From Liriodendron chinense (lineage: Eukaryota > Streptophyta > Magnoliopsida > Magnoliales > Magnoliaceae): DNA of 64,000 bases. The stretch is from contig PVNU02000773.1 of assembly GCA_003013855.2 (NCBI GenBank), forward strand, positions 2,669,001-2,733,000. Direction: 5' to 3'. Every line of letters starts with the position of its first letter. Position 1 is the stretch's first letter. Of this stretch, positions 25,467-37,187 are shown one piece after another. A program made the translations under genes and the position numbers. The notes beneath the pieces are model-generated. The model did no database searches. It worked only from the letters and a program-made list of their open reading frames with translations, and had not been told where the DNA came from.

Positions 25467-25986
25467 GGGGGCGCAGATCAGCTAGTCCCCTGGGACTAGC
25501 ATAGTCCCATAAGGGGTGGTTTCAAATCTCTGTAGGCCCCACCCTGATGCATGTGTTTTCTCCACGCCTTCCATCCATTGTTCCATCCTAAGGAACGAAC
25601 CAAAAATGAGACAGATCCAAATATCAGGTGGACCACACCAATGGAAAATAGTGGAGATTGAACGTCCACCACTGTAATGTTTATTTGCCGTCCAACCTCC
25701 TGATAAGGCCACATAGACCTACATGAAAGGAAAAAACAAATACCAGCTTGATACCAAACTTCAGTGACCCCAAAAAAGTTTTCAACGGCAAGCATCAATC
25801 TCTACTGTTTTCCTGTGGTGTGTTCCATGTAAGATTTGGATCTGTCTCATTTTTAGTCTCATGCCTTAAAATAAGATCGAAAAATGAATGGACGGCGTAA
25901 ATAAAACACATACATCATGGTGGGACCACAGAGATTCGAAACCACCCCTTATGCTAGTCCAAGTGGGACTAGCTGATCCGCGCCCC
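25467..25986. mobile_element. Foldback element D (GGGGCGCRGATCAGC ends)
   Basis: About 70 bp at each end are near-perfect inverted repeats: GGGGCGCAGATCAGCTAG at the left and its counterpart CTAGCTGATCCGCGCCCC at the right. Both are followed inward by AAGGGGTGGTTTC and then the shared core. The left arm has an extra 'tagtccca'. The flanks show no matching 9-bp duplication. Confidence 0.8.
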
Positions 25987-26032
25987 ACCTGAATGGCCCA
26001 AGTCACTGACACGTGTGGACCATATTGGCGAG

Positions 26033-26490
26033 GGTTCGGTAGATCCCTCACTGTGGGGCCATCGTGATGTATTTTCCTTACATTCAGGCCGTCCATCTGC
26101 TTTGAAAGTTCATTTTAGTGCAGGAATGCAAAAATGAAGAAGATCAAAATCTCAGGTGGACCACACCACAAGAAACAGTGGTGATTGATGATTAAAAACA
26201 TCTTGTGGGCCACAAAAGTTTTGGGTCAAGGTTATATTTGTTTGGTTCCTTAATTTATGTCTTTGTGACCTTATCAACAGGTTGTATGGCAAATAAACAT
26301 TCCGGTGGCCCCAAGAAGTTTTTAATGGTGAGTATTAAATCACCACTATTTCCTGTGGTGTCGTCCACCTAAAATTTGTATCTACTTCATTTTTGGGACC
26401 ATGCCATAAAATGATCTTTCAGAACGGATGGACGGCGTAGATGTAAGGAACATACATCAAGATGGGCTCCACAGTCTCTCACAACCCATT
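26033..26490. mobile_element. Foldback element E, 3' of the DRT100-like gene
   Basis: Opposed arms 'ctcactgtggggccatcgtgatg' and 'catcaagatgggctccacagt' frame the standard core (GGTGGACCACACCACAAG, TTTCCTGTGGTGTCGTCCACC). It ends about 390 bp from the stop codon of the minus-strand DRT100-like gene. Terminal repeats are degraded and borders approximate. Confidence 0.65.
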
Positions 26491-26552
26491 TGCTAATTCC
26501 ACACTCCCATTTCCCACTCTGGATTTATACATCACGTGCATTTGATTGCATG

Positions 26553-26558
26553 CTTTAT
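26553..26558 (-). terminator. Possible polyadenylation signal for the DRT100-like gene
   Basis: AATAAA on the minus strand, about 320 bp past the stop codon. It is the nearest canonical signal I noticed. Plant signals are loose, so this is a suggestion. Confidence 0.3.
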
Positions 26559-26876
26559 TTTCTACGTATTTCATTACATCCCCCGTTAATAACCTGTTTC
26601 CAAATCACTAACCTGTTTCCAAATCACTTAGGGATTTTAAATTATAAAATTTTAAAAAAAAAAAAAAAAAGACTTTTACTCAAAGGAGCAGCGGTAATTA
26701 CAACCACATCAGCTCGGGATTTCCTTGGAACGGTGTAGAAGCTAAATATTAAGGTAGTTTTTACCGCAGTATATTATTATCACTGCAAGTTGAGAGTAAA
26801 ACCACGAAAAATCACATTTTTCGCCTACATAGCAACACCTGAATTGAGATTTTCGGTATCATCCGACACCGAAACC

Positions 26877-27986
26877 TCAGCATTTCGGCAGCGGCGATCC
26901 GCAGAGGCAGTCGTTGCTGAAGAAGGACGATGCTTCCAAATGATTGAACGGCTCTCCCAACGGAATTTGACCGCAGAGATGGTTGTGACTCAGATCTAGG
27001 TGGCCGATGTACGTCGCCGTCGTCAGAGACTTCGGGACGGGGCCCGTCAGCTTATTATAGGCCAGATCAAGCTCCATGAAGTAAGATTGCTGCCCGAAAA
27101 CGTCCGGAATGCTTCCATCCAGCATATTCCGGCTCACGTTCAGGATACTCAGCCCCCGGCTCCCCACCAAGGTCGCCGGAATCCTGCCGGAGATGAGATT
27201 CTGGTCGAGGTACAGTGATGACAGCACCGGCATCCCACCGATCGACGCTGGGATCCCTCCGGAGATCCGGTTCACTGACAGGTCGAGGTCGGCGAGCCGG
27301 TACATGCCTGCAATCGACGGTGGGATCTGGCCGGATAGGAGGTTACGACTGAGGAGAGCTCGGCTGAGCATCTTGAGGTTGCCGAAATTCGGCGGGATCG
27401 GGCCGGAGATCCGGTTGTTCCTGAGCTCGAGATGCTTGAGGCCAGCGAGGTTGGCGAGGGAGGGAGGGATGACGCCGGAGATCTGGTTGTCGGCGAGGTT
27501 GAGGACGGTGAGGTGTGTCAGCTTTCCGATGCCGGGGGGAATGGGGCCGGAGAGGCGGTTGCCGATGAGGTCGAGGATGCGGAGGAAGGGGAGGGAGGAG
27601 ATGCAGGGAGGGATAGGGCCGGAGATGTTCTTCCAGTCGGCAATGACAATGGTGGTGAGGCGGTCGAGGTGGCAGATGGACGGTGAGATATGACCGGACA
27701 TGAAGCCGGAACGGCCGGATTTCTTGAGGATGGGTTCTTCGGACTCGCCGCGGAGGTTGAGATCGGCGACACGGGAATTGGTGGGGTCGCAGCTGACGCC
27801 GTACCAGTTGTGGCAGCAATCAGGGCCTGACCAGGAGGCGAAGAGGTTGAGGTAGGGCTCGGTAAGGGCAGATTTGAAGGCGAGGAGAGCTGCCCGGTCT
27901 GACGGAGGGCAGGAGTTAACGGCACGAGTAATGGCGAAGAGGAGAAGGGAGAAGAGAAGAAACAACGGACTGCTGCTGGTATCCAT
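26877..27986 (-). CDS. DRT100-like secreted leucine-rich repeat protein
   Basis: An intact single-exon gene of 369 codons, close in length and layout to the plant DRT100 (DNA-damage-repair/toleration 100) family. Residues 1-25 form a hydrophobic signal peptide. Residues 26-66 are the LRR N-terminal cap, with Cys26, the Cys57-Cys58 pair, Trp61 and Cys66 (motif CPPSDRAALLAFK). From about 97 to 345 run roughly nine plant-type LRRs with repeated SGPIPP and NxISGxIP motifs. The C-terminal cap has Cys360, Cys362 and terminal Cys369. There is no transmembrane or kinase segment, so it is a secreted or cell-wall protein. DRT100 was named from partial complementation of bacterial repair mutants; its real role in plants is unclear, and binding of wall or peptide ligands is an inference. 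A TATA box about 50 bp upstream supports the start. The coding region is much more GC-rich than its surroundings. Confidence 0.93.
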   Translation of the reverse strand: MDTSSSPLFLLFSLLLFAITRAVNSCPPSDRAALLAFKSALTEPYLNLFASWSGPDCCHNWYGVSCDPTNSRVADLNLRGESEEPILKKSGRSGFMSGHISPSICHLDRLTTIVIADWKNISGPIPPCISSLPFLRILDLIGNRLSGPIPPGIGKLTHLTVLNLADNQISGVIPPSLANLAGLKHLELRNNRISGPIPPNFGNLKMLSRALLSRNLLSGQIPPSIAGMYRLADLDLSVNRISGGIPASIGGMPVLSSLYLDQNLISGRIPATLVGSRGLSILNVSRNMLDGSIPDVFGQQSYFMELDLAYNKLTGPVPKSLTTATYIGHLDLSHNHLCGQIPLGEPFNHLEASSFFSNDCLCGSPLPKC

Positions 27987-28032
27987 CTCTCTATGTCAAA
28001 CTCGACGTTGGTAATCAGCAGAGCAGCGTCGG

Positions 28033-28039
28033 TTTTATA
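28033..28039 (-). promoter_or_regulatory. TATA box of the DRT100-like gene
   Basis: TATAAAA on the minus strand, about 47-53 bp before the ATG at 27986. It implies a short 5' leader of roughly 20 nt. Position and match are good; use is inferred. Confidence 0.55.
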
Positions 28040-28558
28040 CGTTTTTCGGGACAGGAATGCCCTTACGGGAGTTGGGCAATTACGGAAGTGGTAAGTGGGT
28101 AGTGAGAGATCCACCGGTCAGCTGGCAGGACCCACCTTTTGGATTGGGTTGCACAGAATGGATGGGACCCGCTTGATGAACAGCCTATTCGCAGCTAAAG
28201 AAATAACACAGACCCACCGATTTATCCCAGTTTGTAACAATTCTCGCCGATGTTTGGTAATATCACGATATTACCGGTAGATTAGTTCATATTCAAGGTA
28301 TTTACAAAATATCGGCAGCTATTAACTCTTCTGCTATTTTCTGGTGAAATTATCCCCATTTTCATAGCATAAACATTGAAAATTTTAATTTAATTCACTT
28401 TGAAAGTCATATTTGTTATTTCCTGAATTTGATCAATAGATATGGTTGAGGTAGAGTTAGGATGGCTTACAGCCTCGTTACTGTTCTCTGTTATTCACAC
28501 TTGCAATAAATAACAGATGCAGAAGGCTGTCGGTGCTAGCTATAGACTCTTTTATGCT

Positions 28559-28644
28559 TAAGTCAGGCTTATAAAAGATGAGAGTAAAGAATGTAGGAGG
28601 ATAAGTCAGGCTTATAAAAGATGAGAGTAAAGAATGTAGGAGGA
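28559..28644. repeat. 43-bp perfect tandem duplication
   Basis: A unit containing AAGTCAGGCTTATAAAAG and GTAAAGAATGTAGGAGG is present twice head to tail (28559-28601, 28602-28644) and is nearly identical, hence recent. Confidence 0.9.
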
Positions 28645-30560
28645 GAAGTTATCTTTAACTTAATTTAAGATTCATGGTCGTGTGTGTGTATGTAGGACGT
28701 GGAAGAAGGTTCTCAATCTGAGAATCCCAACACACTACGATAAAGGGTCCCAGATCTGGCAAAATTCTTATCCTGACTATATTGGAGAGATCTTCAATCA
28801 ATAAGGCTGGATCCTTATCTCATCTGGATTTGGTGAAAATTTACCCCGAATTCCTCATACCGCCTCTTTGATGGTGGTCGACCTAATCTACTTGGATATT
28901 GTGGAGGTCGGTGCCTGAACCCAAGCTCCTTCCTTACGGGCTTCTTACCCATGTTGTCGATATTCCTCGACGGGCAAGTCATCTCTCCTGCCGAGCTTCG
29001 CGTCCTAACGGCTCAGCTCATCTTTAAGCAGGAGTAAATGCTTGTCCCATGTGGAGGGCTTTCTACTCGGACCCATAAGACGTTTCTCCTCAACTCGAAA
29101 GGCTAAGGACTTGTAAATGCTTTTTTTCCCGATGTGAGGGACCAACTTGAAATCCCTCACAACAATATATGCACTTAATATGTTGGACGTTATCCATTGG
29201 CTGGACCACATTGTGGTCACAATCTCAAATTGAGTTAATAAATTAATGAAGAGAAACTCTCAACCCTAATGTATGGTCCATCTCTGCTACCCTGTAAAGT
29301 GCATGCATATGACATCCAAAATTTTGGCCGTATGCACATGGCAATCATCTAGTGGAAATATGCATCAAGCCTACTCATTAGGTGGGTTACATGGTAAAGA
29401 TAATGGGTAGTCGTTGATAAAGAGTAAAATAAAAGTGCGGCCCACTTGATGAGTTGAAATGGCTTTTCTTTTGCACTACTTGGTCTCTCTGATTATTTTC
29501 CTGTATTTTGTAGGGTAGATGAGGCCTTTTCCTTTTGTGGCATTCAGCTGAAGTTTTTGTAAGGTTTTCACAATAATAACAAAGTTACAAGTGATGTTCT
29601 CACATGACGTGATAAAAAAAGAAAAAATATTTAAAAAAATGTAAGGATTTGAATCCAAAAGACGGTAATATCACCATCACACCATGCATTAGACGTGTAT
29701 ATTCTTTCACTGGCTATTTTTATATTTGAACTTTATCATGACTATTAAATGCACTTATAAATAAAATTAATTTAGTTATTAAATACCGAGTTGAGTTAAT
29801 AATTCAAGACTCATTGTAGCCTTTGTGTCAACCCGACCAGATCACTAGATACCGACTCAAGTCCAGTTTTTAAGTTTTTGAACTATTGTTCCGTTCAAGT
29901 CCTTTTGCCCATTGAACGTGGAACTCTGTCAATTACTTGTTTCCAGTAATTTTCGGCTGCCAATCTGATGGTTACGGTCATCTAACAGCTGTGATTTTTT
30001 TAGCCATAGAAATTCCGTGGTAGGGTCCACCTGATGAATGGTCCGTATCTCATATGCATATGCCACATGTACGGTTGTCCGACGTACGCCCATAGGAATT
30101 ATTCGATCCTCTAAAGTTCGTGTGACTGTGTGAGCAAGCCAATACCTTACTTTTTTATACGGTAGAGAAAGGACAAGAGGAGACCACTTGAGTGAAACAT
30201 GGAGAAAACAATCACATGCCATGAAAGAAATCTTTGTAGTTTTCACAATTTTAGGGGTCATGTTCACAAAAATGAGTGCTCTAAAGTCAGATATTCCATC
30301 AATGTGAATCAAGTGGGACCCTTACCGTATCTATCATCAGATCATTGCAGATAACCATTGATCCAAACCGTTCAATGGCCATCCTCTCAGTAATCATGAT
30401 CATAGTTGCATCCGGGTACTGGAGAGTCGAATAGATCCACCTTAACAGTTCGTTTAGTTTAGAACATGGTTTCCAAGAGTAATTACAGTACAAAAGTAAG
30501 ACTGATCTAATCATCACATCCATCCTAAATTCGGCCTTTTTTTTTTTTTATAGCTCTCGG

Positions 30561-30602
30561 TGATGGGGACCTTTCATCTCGTGATGGGGACCGTTCATCT
30601 CG
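30561..30602. repeat. 21-bp tandem duplication
   Basis: TGATGGGGACC and TTCATCTCG recur head to tail with one mismatch (30561-30581 and 30582-30602). Confidence 0.85.
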
Positions 30603-31159
30603 TGAGCCCATCGATGGCCAATGGTGCAAAATAAATGAACGCTGGCGTCAATCCTAACCACCCTATTAACAGACTTTGGTTCATTGGATGTGAACGCGCG
30701 CTTGACCTTTTTATTTCAACCGTCCGTTTGTGGGAGATGGTGGAGCCCAGTCAGTACACTGAACTCTCCAATCAGTTCGACTTCTGCGGTGTGGTCCATG
30801 CACAGTGGGGACCACCGATCTCCCACAAACCGTCCATCAAGTTGCCTCTACTGTGGATGGAAAATTGGTCGAAGTACATATACATTGGATGATTCTGTCC
30901 ATCTGATCAATGACCTTCAAAACAACGGTATAAAACAAAAATGGTAATCGGCGAAAGATTAGGACTGTCTAATAAGGTGACTTTTGAACCCATAACCAAT
31001 CCATGTTAAGACGCTAAATGGACGGTCTCGATTATTACATCACCCTGCCACGTGTACTGTAGAGTCTACTAGTTCCGGCACATGCGGATCTACCTTATCC
31101 CCTCATGTGGCATGAACCAAGTAACGCGGAGGAAAATGGGACCCGATATTGCGACCGGG

Positions 31160-31537
31160 AGAAAAAATTTGCTACACCCACGAGTTAGCTACCCTAGCTA
31201 CACCGGGTGTAGAAATGACCCTACCTTGATGTATGTGTTGTATCCACTCCGTCCATCCATTTGGTGAGATCATTTTAGGACCTGACAAAAAAAATGAGGC
31301 AGATCCAAGGAACAAGTGGACCCATCACAGAAAATAATGGGGATTGAACGCCAACCATTAAAAATTTCTTGGGGTCCACTTATTCTTTGGATCTGCCTCG
31401 TTTTTTGTGTCATGTCCTAAAATGCTCTCACCAAATGGATGGACGGAGTGGATACAACACATACATCAAGGTAGGGTCATTTCTACACCCGGTGTAGCTA
31501 GGGTAGCTAACTCGTTGGTGTAGCAAATTTTTTCTCT
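31160..31537. mobile_element. Foldback element F, perfect 9-bp duplication, near full-length hairpin
   Basis: The 378-bp element lies between identical GCGACCGGG copies (31151-31159 and 31538-31546). It starts AGAAAAAATTTGCTACACC and ends GGTGTAGCAAATTTTTTCTCT minus one base, so the ends are inverted. The two arms stay complementary for roughly 170-185 bp (for example TGTAGAAATGACCCTACCTT against its mirror near 31475), leaving a very small loop. It lacks the approximately 130-bp central segment of the larger relatives. A 9-bp duplication and long inverted repeats suggest a recent non-autonomous Mutator-like insertion. Confidence 0.9.
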
Positions 31538-31546
31538 GCGACCGGG

Positions 31547-34500
31547 GAGACATTGGCCTCACTCGTCATTAAAGGATTACGCGTTGCCCACATGAAAGCA
31601 TGCCACGTGTCAAAATCTGAAGCCATTAAACATCCGATGTGGGACACCCATTTTAAGCTTATCATCTAAAGAACATGGGGGGTCTGTACTTTTGTGAAGA
31701 GATGGACGTCACTCCACATTTCATGAAATTTTCATAAAGCTATTGCATACGAGCACGGATTCCGTGCCTCCATGTCATTCTGATCACGTGGCACAAGTGG
31801 ATGGCATTTAAACCATCAATTTCGTATTTCCAATGCTGAAGGGGCCATGATCTCAATGTTTGGACGATTCTAGCCCTTGAATTGGTGGCATAGAAATAAA
31901 CACTAAAAGACAAAAGATGAGCAACGGCTCCCATTAAGTGTTGAAAGGGCCATTTATTAGAAGTTTAAGATATTCCAATCTTAGCTAAATTTGGTTAGAG
32001 GCCAATCAACCACTGTGCCCACATGATGCTTGGCCCATATCATCATACACATGTGCCACGTGTGAGGAACACACCTAGAGGCACGAAAATGCCGTGCCTC
32101 CAGAGGCAGGTAATCCCCTCCTTATTGCATGATGCATGAACCCATTTCACAAAAGTCACAACAAGAGGAAGGAAATGATAAATGGATGGCAGTCGGCTGC
32201 AGATGTTAGGGCTCCAATAATTGAAGAGGAAGTATGGCCCTTTGGTGGGTGGGATCAGCAAGGGGCGTTAGATTGTTCTAATAAAAGAAGCCTCAGTATT
32301 TTTGTCTAGGGTCTTACAGTCTGGGAGATCTTATTGACATGGTCTATCGACAATGAGGCCCAAAAGACCAATGGTCTGGATTACTACATAGCTGAGCATG
32401 TGTTCATCTAGTAAGCAATCTTCAAGCCCAAAAAAAAAAAAAAAAAGAAAAAAAAAGGGAAGACGCTGCTTGCATGCTCATGAACTTGTGTACCAGACAA
32501 ACTAATCTGATTAGGCAAGCTGAATATGGATTGTCCAAACTATATCTGCATGCAAAACTGAGGAAATTAAGTACGCACGCGTGCTCAAAAAACAGAGTGT
32601 GTGCGTTGCACGACTTAAAAAATAAAAAAATAAATAAAGTACGCACGTGTAATCAAAACATAATTCTTAAAAATAGATGGTATATACTTGCTAAAAAGGT
32701 TGGCTACGGAAAGGAGCTCTTCAAAATGGTGCACGCTGGAATACAAATGCTCTGCACACATGCATGCATCATGTGCCAAATGTACTATAGTCCGGCTGCC
32801 ATGTTTGAAAATCCACATGTGCCACCATTCGTCTCCAATCTCAGTGCCAACATTCAAATGTTTCCTAAGTATTTCATGTGCCATCATCTTATGTTTAAAG
32901 CTTCCCGTACGTTGTGTGTGCAACTCAGTCGGGCTGGGTCAGGTCGGGTCGGGTCAAGTTGGGTTTGGGCTGGGATCATCTTGAGCTTGAAGACAATCTT
33001 ACCTGAATTTTGAACCAACGTCAAATCCAACCCGACCCATGCTGACCAAACCCAATAAAATACATGTGATTGTTCCAACCAGACTTAACCAACCCAAATT
33101 CATAAATGGAATGGCTTTTTCCAACCCACACCCAACCCAAGGACCTGGACTGCCTGACAATCGGGTTCGGGTTGACCCAAACCCAAGTTGGTCGCCCTGG
33201 CTACGAGAAATAGAATACAATACAACAAGACGGAACATCCAAACGCCATTTAAGATCCCGAAGTTATCCAACCCAAATTATTGACCAAACTGGGACCCAC
33301 TTGTTGACACAACCAGAGCCTGCTTGGGATCATCTATCCCAATGACGCATGAAATATACAATGCTAGACCAAATTAAATAGTGTTTTCCTCTCATCCAGA
33401 AACTATAAAGTGGGCCCACCTTTTCATCATCAAGGCTGTCCATCTAGTGACATCCATCCTCATCAGCCCATAATCCATCGGAAAAATTCACTCTTATGAC
33501 TCTTGATTGATTTTTCTTTTCCCGTTAAGTACGAGACATTGGTTGAACTGTCCATTCTCCAGCCACCATCGAGGGTCAAGATGGTCCGATTGAGGGGATT
33601 TTCGATGACATGATCCTCCTACTATTGGGCCCACGAAATGAACGGTTTGGATGGTTGGAAAGTGATCTCAACCTGTAGGGCTGCTGGCACTTTGTACCAT
33701 ATGGTATTCCTACCGAATGAGTGTCGGCGTAAATCACGTGCAGAGCCAATCATGTGGACAGCCAAGCGAAAATCGCAACAGAAGTACGTGATGACACGTG
33801 CGACGGCATTGTATGTCGGTACGAGTAAACAGACCATATGATACTAGGCACGAGAATATGCATATATACTCGCGTTTTCTCTTGGATAGAGATGGGTCCC
33901 AGTGTTTGATGATCAAGATCATTGAATTGTCGGGACCCACCGAAGTGAACCATCCCATAAAAATATCCGACAGAGAAAAATATTAACCTTTCAATTTGTG
34001 AATATAAATACAGCAACGGTCCAGATTTACCTGAAAAGGGTGAATATTGGTGGTTAGGATCTGCCAATCTCACTAAATTTTGGAGATGCATCCATCCAAA
34101 GGTGTGTATCAATGGTTCAATGGCTTGGATCACTGGATTATGGGGGTGATTTGTACAAACTGGAAAGACAAGTACATCGTATACATCCTGGGCTGAGGAT
34201 CTTACAATTAAGTCCTGGGGAAAGCATAAAATCAGTTCGACAAGCGTGGCTGATTCACTGCCTTTGAAGCACATGCATTTTCGTGCCTTGGACTCGTGTA
34301 CCATACACATGGCACACGTGTATGGTGATCTAAACCAGGAACCCCGTGGGATCAGCCGTCGATTTGTTGATAATGGAAAATTGCTTTGATGGACCATCTA
34401 CTTACTAATCAGGGAGATGGTCAGGGAAAAGGTACAGGGAATGGTCAAGAAAAACATGCCACATATTGAACTAGCTACATTATGAAGAATCAGTAAATCT

Positions 34501-34710
34501 CTCCACCTCTAATGTAGCTAACATCTTTTAATAATTACACAATGTTTGATGCAACCCAAAACACCCTATATCTGCTATTGTTGTGATGATTTGGCATAAA
34601 AATTAATAAATGCAGCTGTTTTAAAACCGAATTCAAATCGTCTGCTCGGACTCAACAGGATTTTTCTGTTTGCCGACACCTGAGCTCAGCATACGTAAGC
34701 ATGCAATCAA
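31547..34710. other. Intergenic, no recognised gene
   Basis: About 3.2 kb with antisense and random ORFs only, including a 215-codon minus-strand ORF at 33750-34397 without recognisable motif. A 'cccaacc/gggttgg' block at 32926-33290 is a dispersed repeat related to those at 48655-48950 and 55090-55619. Confidence 0.45.
32926..33290. repeat. hAT-like 'GGGTTGGGT/ACCCAACCC' dispersed repeat
   Basis: The left part is rich in 'gggtcgggtcgggtc' and the right part in 'acccaaccc', an internally inverted composition. It shares 'aaatacatgtgattgttcc' with the block at 48655-48950 ('aaatacatgtgattatccc'). Ends and duplication not found. Confidence 0.5.
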
Positions 34711-34812
34711 ATAGTGTAAGTGCTAAGCTAGACCAATTAGGTGGTCAACAAACAGGAAAAGATAGTGTAAGTGCTTAGCTAGACCAATTAGGTGGTCAAC
34801 AAACACGAAAAT
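34711..34812. repeat. 51-bp tandem duplication
   Basis: The unit beginning ATAGTGTAAGTGCT and including TTAGGTGGTCAACAAACA occurs twice head to tail (34711-34761, 34762-34812) with very few mismatches. Confidence 0.9.
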
Positions 34813-34854
34813 CCTATTGAGGCCGATGGGGACTTTTTAGAATCAGGTTGGAAT

Positions 34855-35490
34855 TGTAGATCAGATCCAACCCATTCAAAAATTTGAGTCAGCTTGGGTC
34901 AAGTCTAAATTAAAAATAAAAAATAAATAAGCGAGCCATTAATTTGAGTCGGGTTTGAGTCATCTTGGACCTAAAACCGGCCAATTTATCACATGAGTTG
35001 GATTTCGTTCAGGTTTAGTTTAGGTATAGAAATTACAAATGAGTTTTCACACAAATGATATTACATAACATTTAATTAGTAGTGGTTATTAATTTAAATG
35101 GTAATGAATAAAATGGCCAGAAATCCATATTCTGTCGGTAAAAAAATTCAAAGTAGTTAGGATAGTTCCACTAGTGTGATTTTAGGTATATTCTCCCAAG
35201 ACGCTCCAAATTATCACTAGCGTATTGGATAACCACATTTTGGGAAAACGTGGTAAACTATTTCTATAATATAACAAAAAATGCATATACATGAAAACTA
35301 CTTTTTCTTGGTCTGGTAGCTTAGATCAGGTTTGGATCTAGGTCAGGTCCATTTTAGCATGACCTAAGTTGGACAATTTAAAAAATGGGTCTAGGTAAAG
35401 CCAAGTGGGTTTTATTTTTAGATGACCCACATGCATCCACTTACTACTTGGGATCAAACTTTTGGACCCAACCTGCCCTTTGGATCTAAA
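34855..35490. repeat. Degraded foldback repeat, AT-rich centre
   Basis: 'caggttggaattgtagatcagatcc' on the left and 'ggtctagatcaggtttggatctagg'-type words on the right oppose each other around an AT-rich centre. It resembles a decayed hAT-like repeat. Ends not definable. Confidence 0.35.
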
Positions 35491-35786
35491 ATCTGCGCCC
35501 ATACTGACTAGTTTTCGGGTTGGGTTCAGTGACCCGGACTCCTTTTCACCGTTATATATAATACAAACGGCTATGGACAATTCTGCCCCCACAATTAGTT
35601 TCCCAACTGAGGAGAACTTTGGATATTCAGAGGCCATGGCAGCCATTTGAAATGAAGGACGGGTACATTATGAATTAAAAATAAGGCTATTGTCATGGGT
35701 CAAATGGTGCAGATTTCACCCACGAAAAGCAACCGCACGAATCTTTCTACGAAGGCCTCTCATGAGGGTTTTGCAGTGCTCAGCTG

Positions 35787-36132
35787 AAATGGACGCTGAG
35801 TTTGGACGGAGGGGCCCACTGTGATGTATCTGTTTGTCCACTCCATCTATTCCCCGTCGAAGATCAGGCCGACCACATGAGACCAAGAATGAGGCAGATC
35901 CAATGCTGAGGTCATCCACACCAAAATACTGAGCTAGGCTGCACTAAATGCAAGGGTCATCTCTGGTGTGGCCGACCTGAGCGTTGGATCTGCCTCATTC
36001 ATGGTCCCATGCCTTAAAATAATCTTAGAAAAGGAATTGATGGAGTAAATAAACAAATACATCATGGTGGGCCGCTCCACAACTTAGTATGGATGTTTTG
36101 TGTCCATACTGAGTTTGGACGCAATCCACGTC
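35787..36132. mobile_element. Foldback element G (short, no central segment)
   Basis: Arms carry GGCCCACTGTGATGTATCTG and, mirrored, ATACATCATGGTGGGCC, with GAATGAGGCAGATCC and GGATCTGCCTCATTC facing each other near the middle. Terminal words 'gctgagtttggacg' and 'ctgagtttggacgc' flank it. Like F it lacks the central segment. Borders approximate. Confidence 0.65.
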
Positions 36133-36159
36133 CAGCTAAAATGGCACCTTACAGTATGG

Positions 36160-36660
36160 TTTGAGCACAGCTGTTCACGAGCCAAGCTAACTACTCAGCT
36201 CCAACCAGCTTGATTGGAAGGTTGGGTTTGAACCAAGCCAAGCCATTTTTCCAAGCTCGAAATGATTTTCAAGCTGAGCTCGACCTAACCTAAACATGAT
36301 TCGGCTCGGCTCAAAGTTCGACTCGATCAAAGCTCAACTCAATTAACTCAAATGTAGTAGTATGTTTTTTAGTCCCATATCATCAGAAGTGAGCAAGGAA
36401 ATGAGAGGTGAAACTCTCTATAAAAGTAAGTGGGGAATGTAAATGGGCTTTGGGCCCAATTTTTAATTATTTTAGCCGGGCTTTGGGATGGGCCTATTTA
36501 AAATTGTATTTTTTTAAAGCTCGAACTTAGCCCGAGTTGGGCTCAAACTCAGCTCAAACATATCAATCCAACTCGAAAGCTGAGCCAAGCCGAACACAAG
36601 CCAGGTTGGTCATTAAACAAGCCAAGCTCGAACAGGGCAAAGCTCGGCTCATGCACTAGC
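36160..36660. repeat. hAT-like 'gagccaagct/agctcggctc' repeat
   Basis: Begins near CAGCTGTTCACGAGCCAAGC and ends near AAAGCTCGGCTCATGCACTAG, with many 'gctcgaact' words. Composition and ends resemble common plant non-autonomous hAT elements. It contains the 'agtcccatatcatcag' phrase seen in other plant repeats. Duplication not found. Confidence 0.45.
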
Positions 36661-36726
36661 GTACGAGGAGATGAATAGTTTACACCCCCAGATTGCAGGG
36701 CGTCGATTCCCGACATTAGCGAGGTG

Positions 36727-37187
36727 GCTACTGGTCAGTGCTATGTGGGCCCCTACCATGATATATATGTTTTATCCACATTGTCCATCCATGTTTTGAG
36801 ATCATTATAGGGCGTGAACCTAAAAATGAGAAAAATCCAATTCTCAAGTGAACCACACCATACGAAAACAGTGGTGATTGAACGCCCACCATTAAAAAGT
36901 TCCTAGGGCCCACTGTAATGTTTATTTTCCATCCAACCTGTTGATTGGGTCACACAAACCTGGATGAAGGAAAAACATACATATCAGCTTCATCCAAAAC
37001 TTTGTCCCCTAAGGGGTTTTTAATGGTGGTAATTCAATCACCACTGTTTCCTGTGGCGTGGTCCACCTGAGATTTGGGTATGCCTCATTTTTTGGCTCAC
37101 ACCATACAATGCGCTTGCAAAATGGATAGACAGTATGGATAAAACACATAGATCATGGTGAGCCCAACAGAGCACCGTCCAATAGCT
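36727..37187. mobile_element. Foldback element H
   Basis: Left end GCTACTGGTCAGTGCTATG faces right end CACCGTCCAATAGC, an inverted match over about 25 bp. The full-length core includes the central CCATCCAACCTGTTGATTGG segment. No convincing 9-bp duplication. Confidence 0.75.

Larger units (their letters stand above)
28040..31150. other. Intergenic, no recognised gene
   Basis: About 3.1 kb upstream of the DRT100-like gene. It holds a 43-bp tandem duplication at 28559-28644, a 21-bp duplication at 30561-30602, and a GC-richer stretch at 28700-29030 whose short reading frames I do not recognise. No RNA gene was seen. Confidence 0.45.

Noticed and set aside
25496..25798. 100-codon ORF and its overlaps in foldback element D, and similar ORFs in O, M and J
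   Set aside because: They recur because the foldback core has open frames in several phases; no transposase motifs are present.
27109..27693. Plus-strand ORFs of 194 and 84 codons, and minus-strand ORFs of 158 and 198 codons in other frames, over 27000-28100
   Set aside because: They are shadows of the GC-rich DRT100-like gene: arginine-, proline- or serine-rich with no motif, while the chosen frame gives a complete LRR protein.
28700..29030. GC-richer block considered as an exon or retrotransposon gag
   Set aside because: Short frames with stops; 'ctcctgccgagcttcgcgtcc' looks gene-like but no motif or splice pattern could be supported.
32474..33013. 179-codon plus-strand ORF
   Set aside because: Cysteine-rich random-looking translation that runs into a dispersed 'gggtcgggt' repeat; no family resemblance.
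33750..34397. 215-codon minus-strand ORF
   Set aside because: Long for this AT-rich region, but no recognisable domain, no signal of exon structure, and overlapping ORFs on both strands of similar quality.
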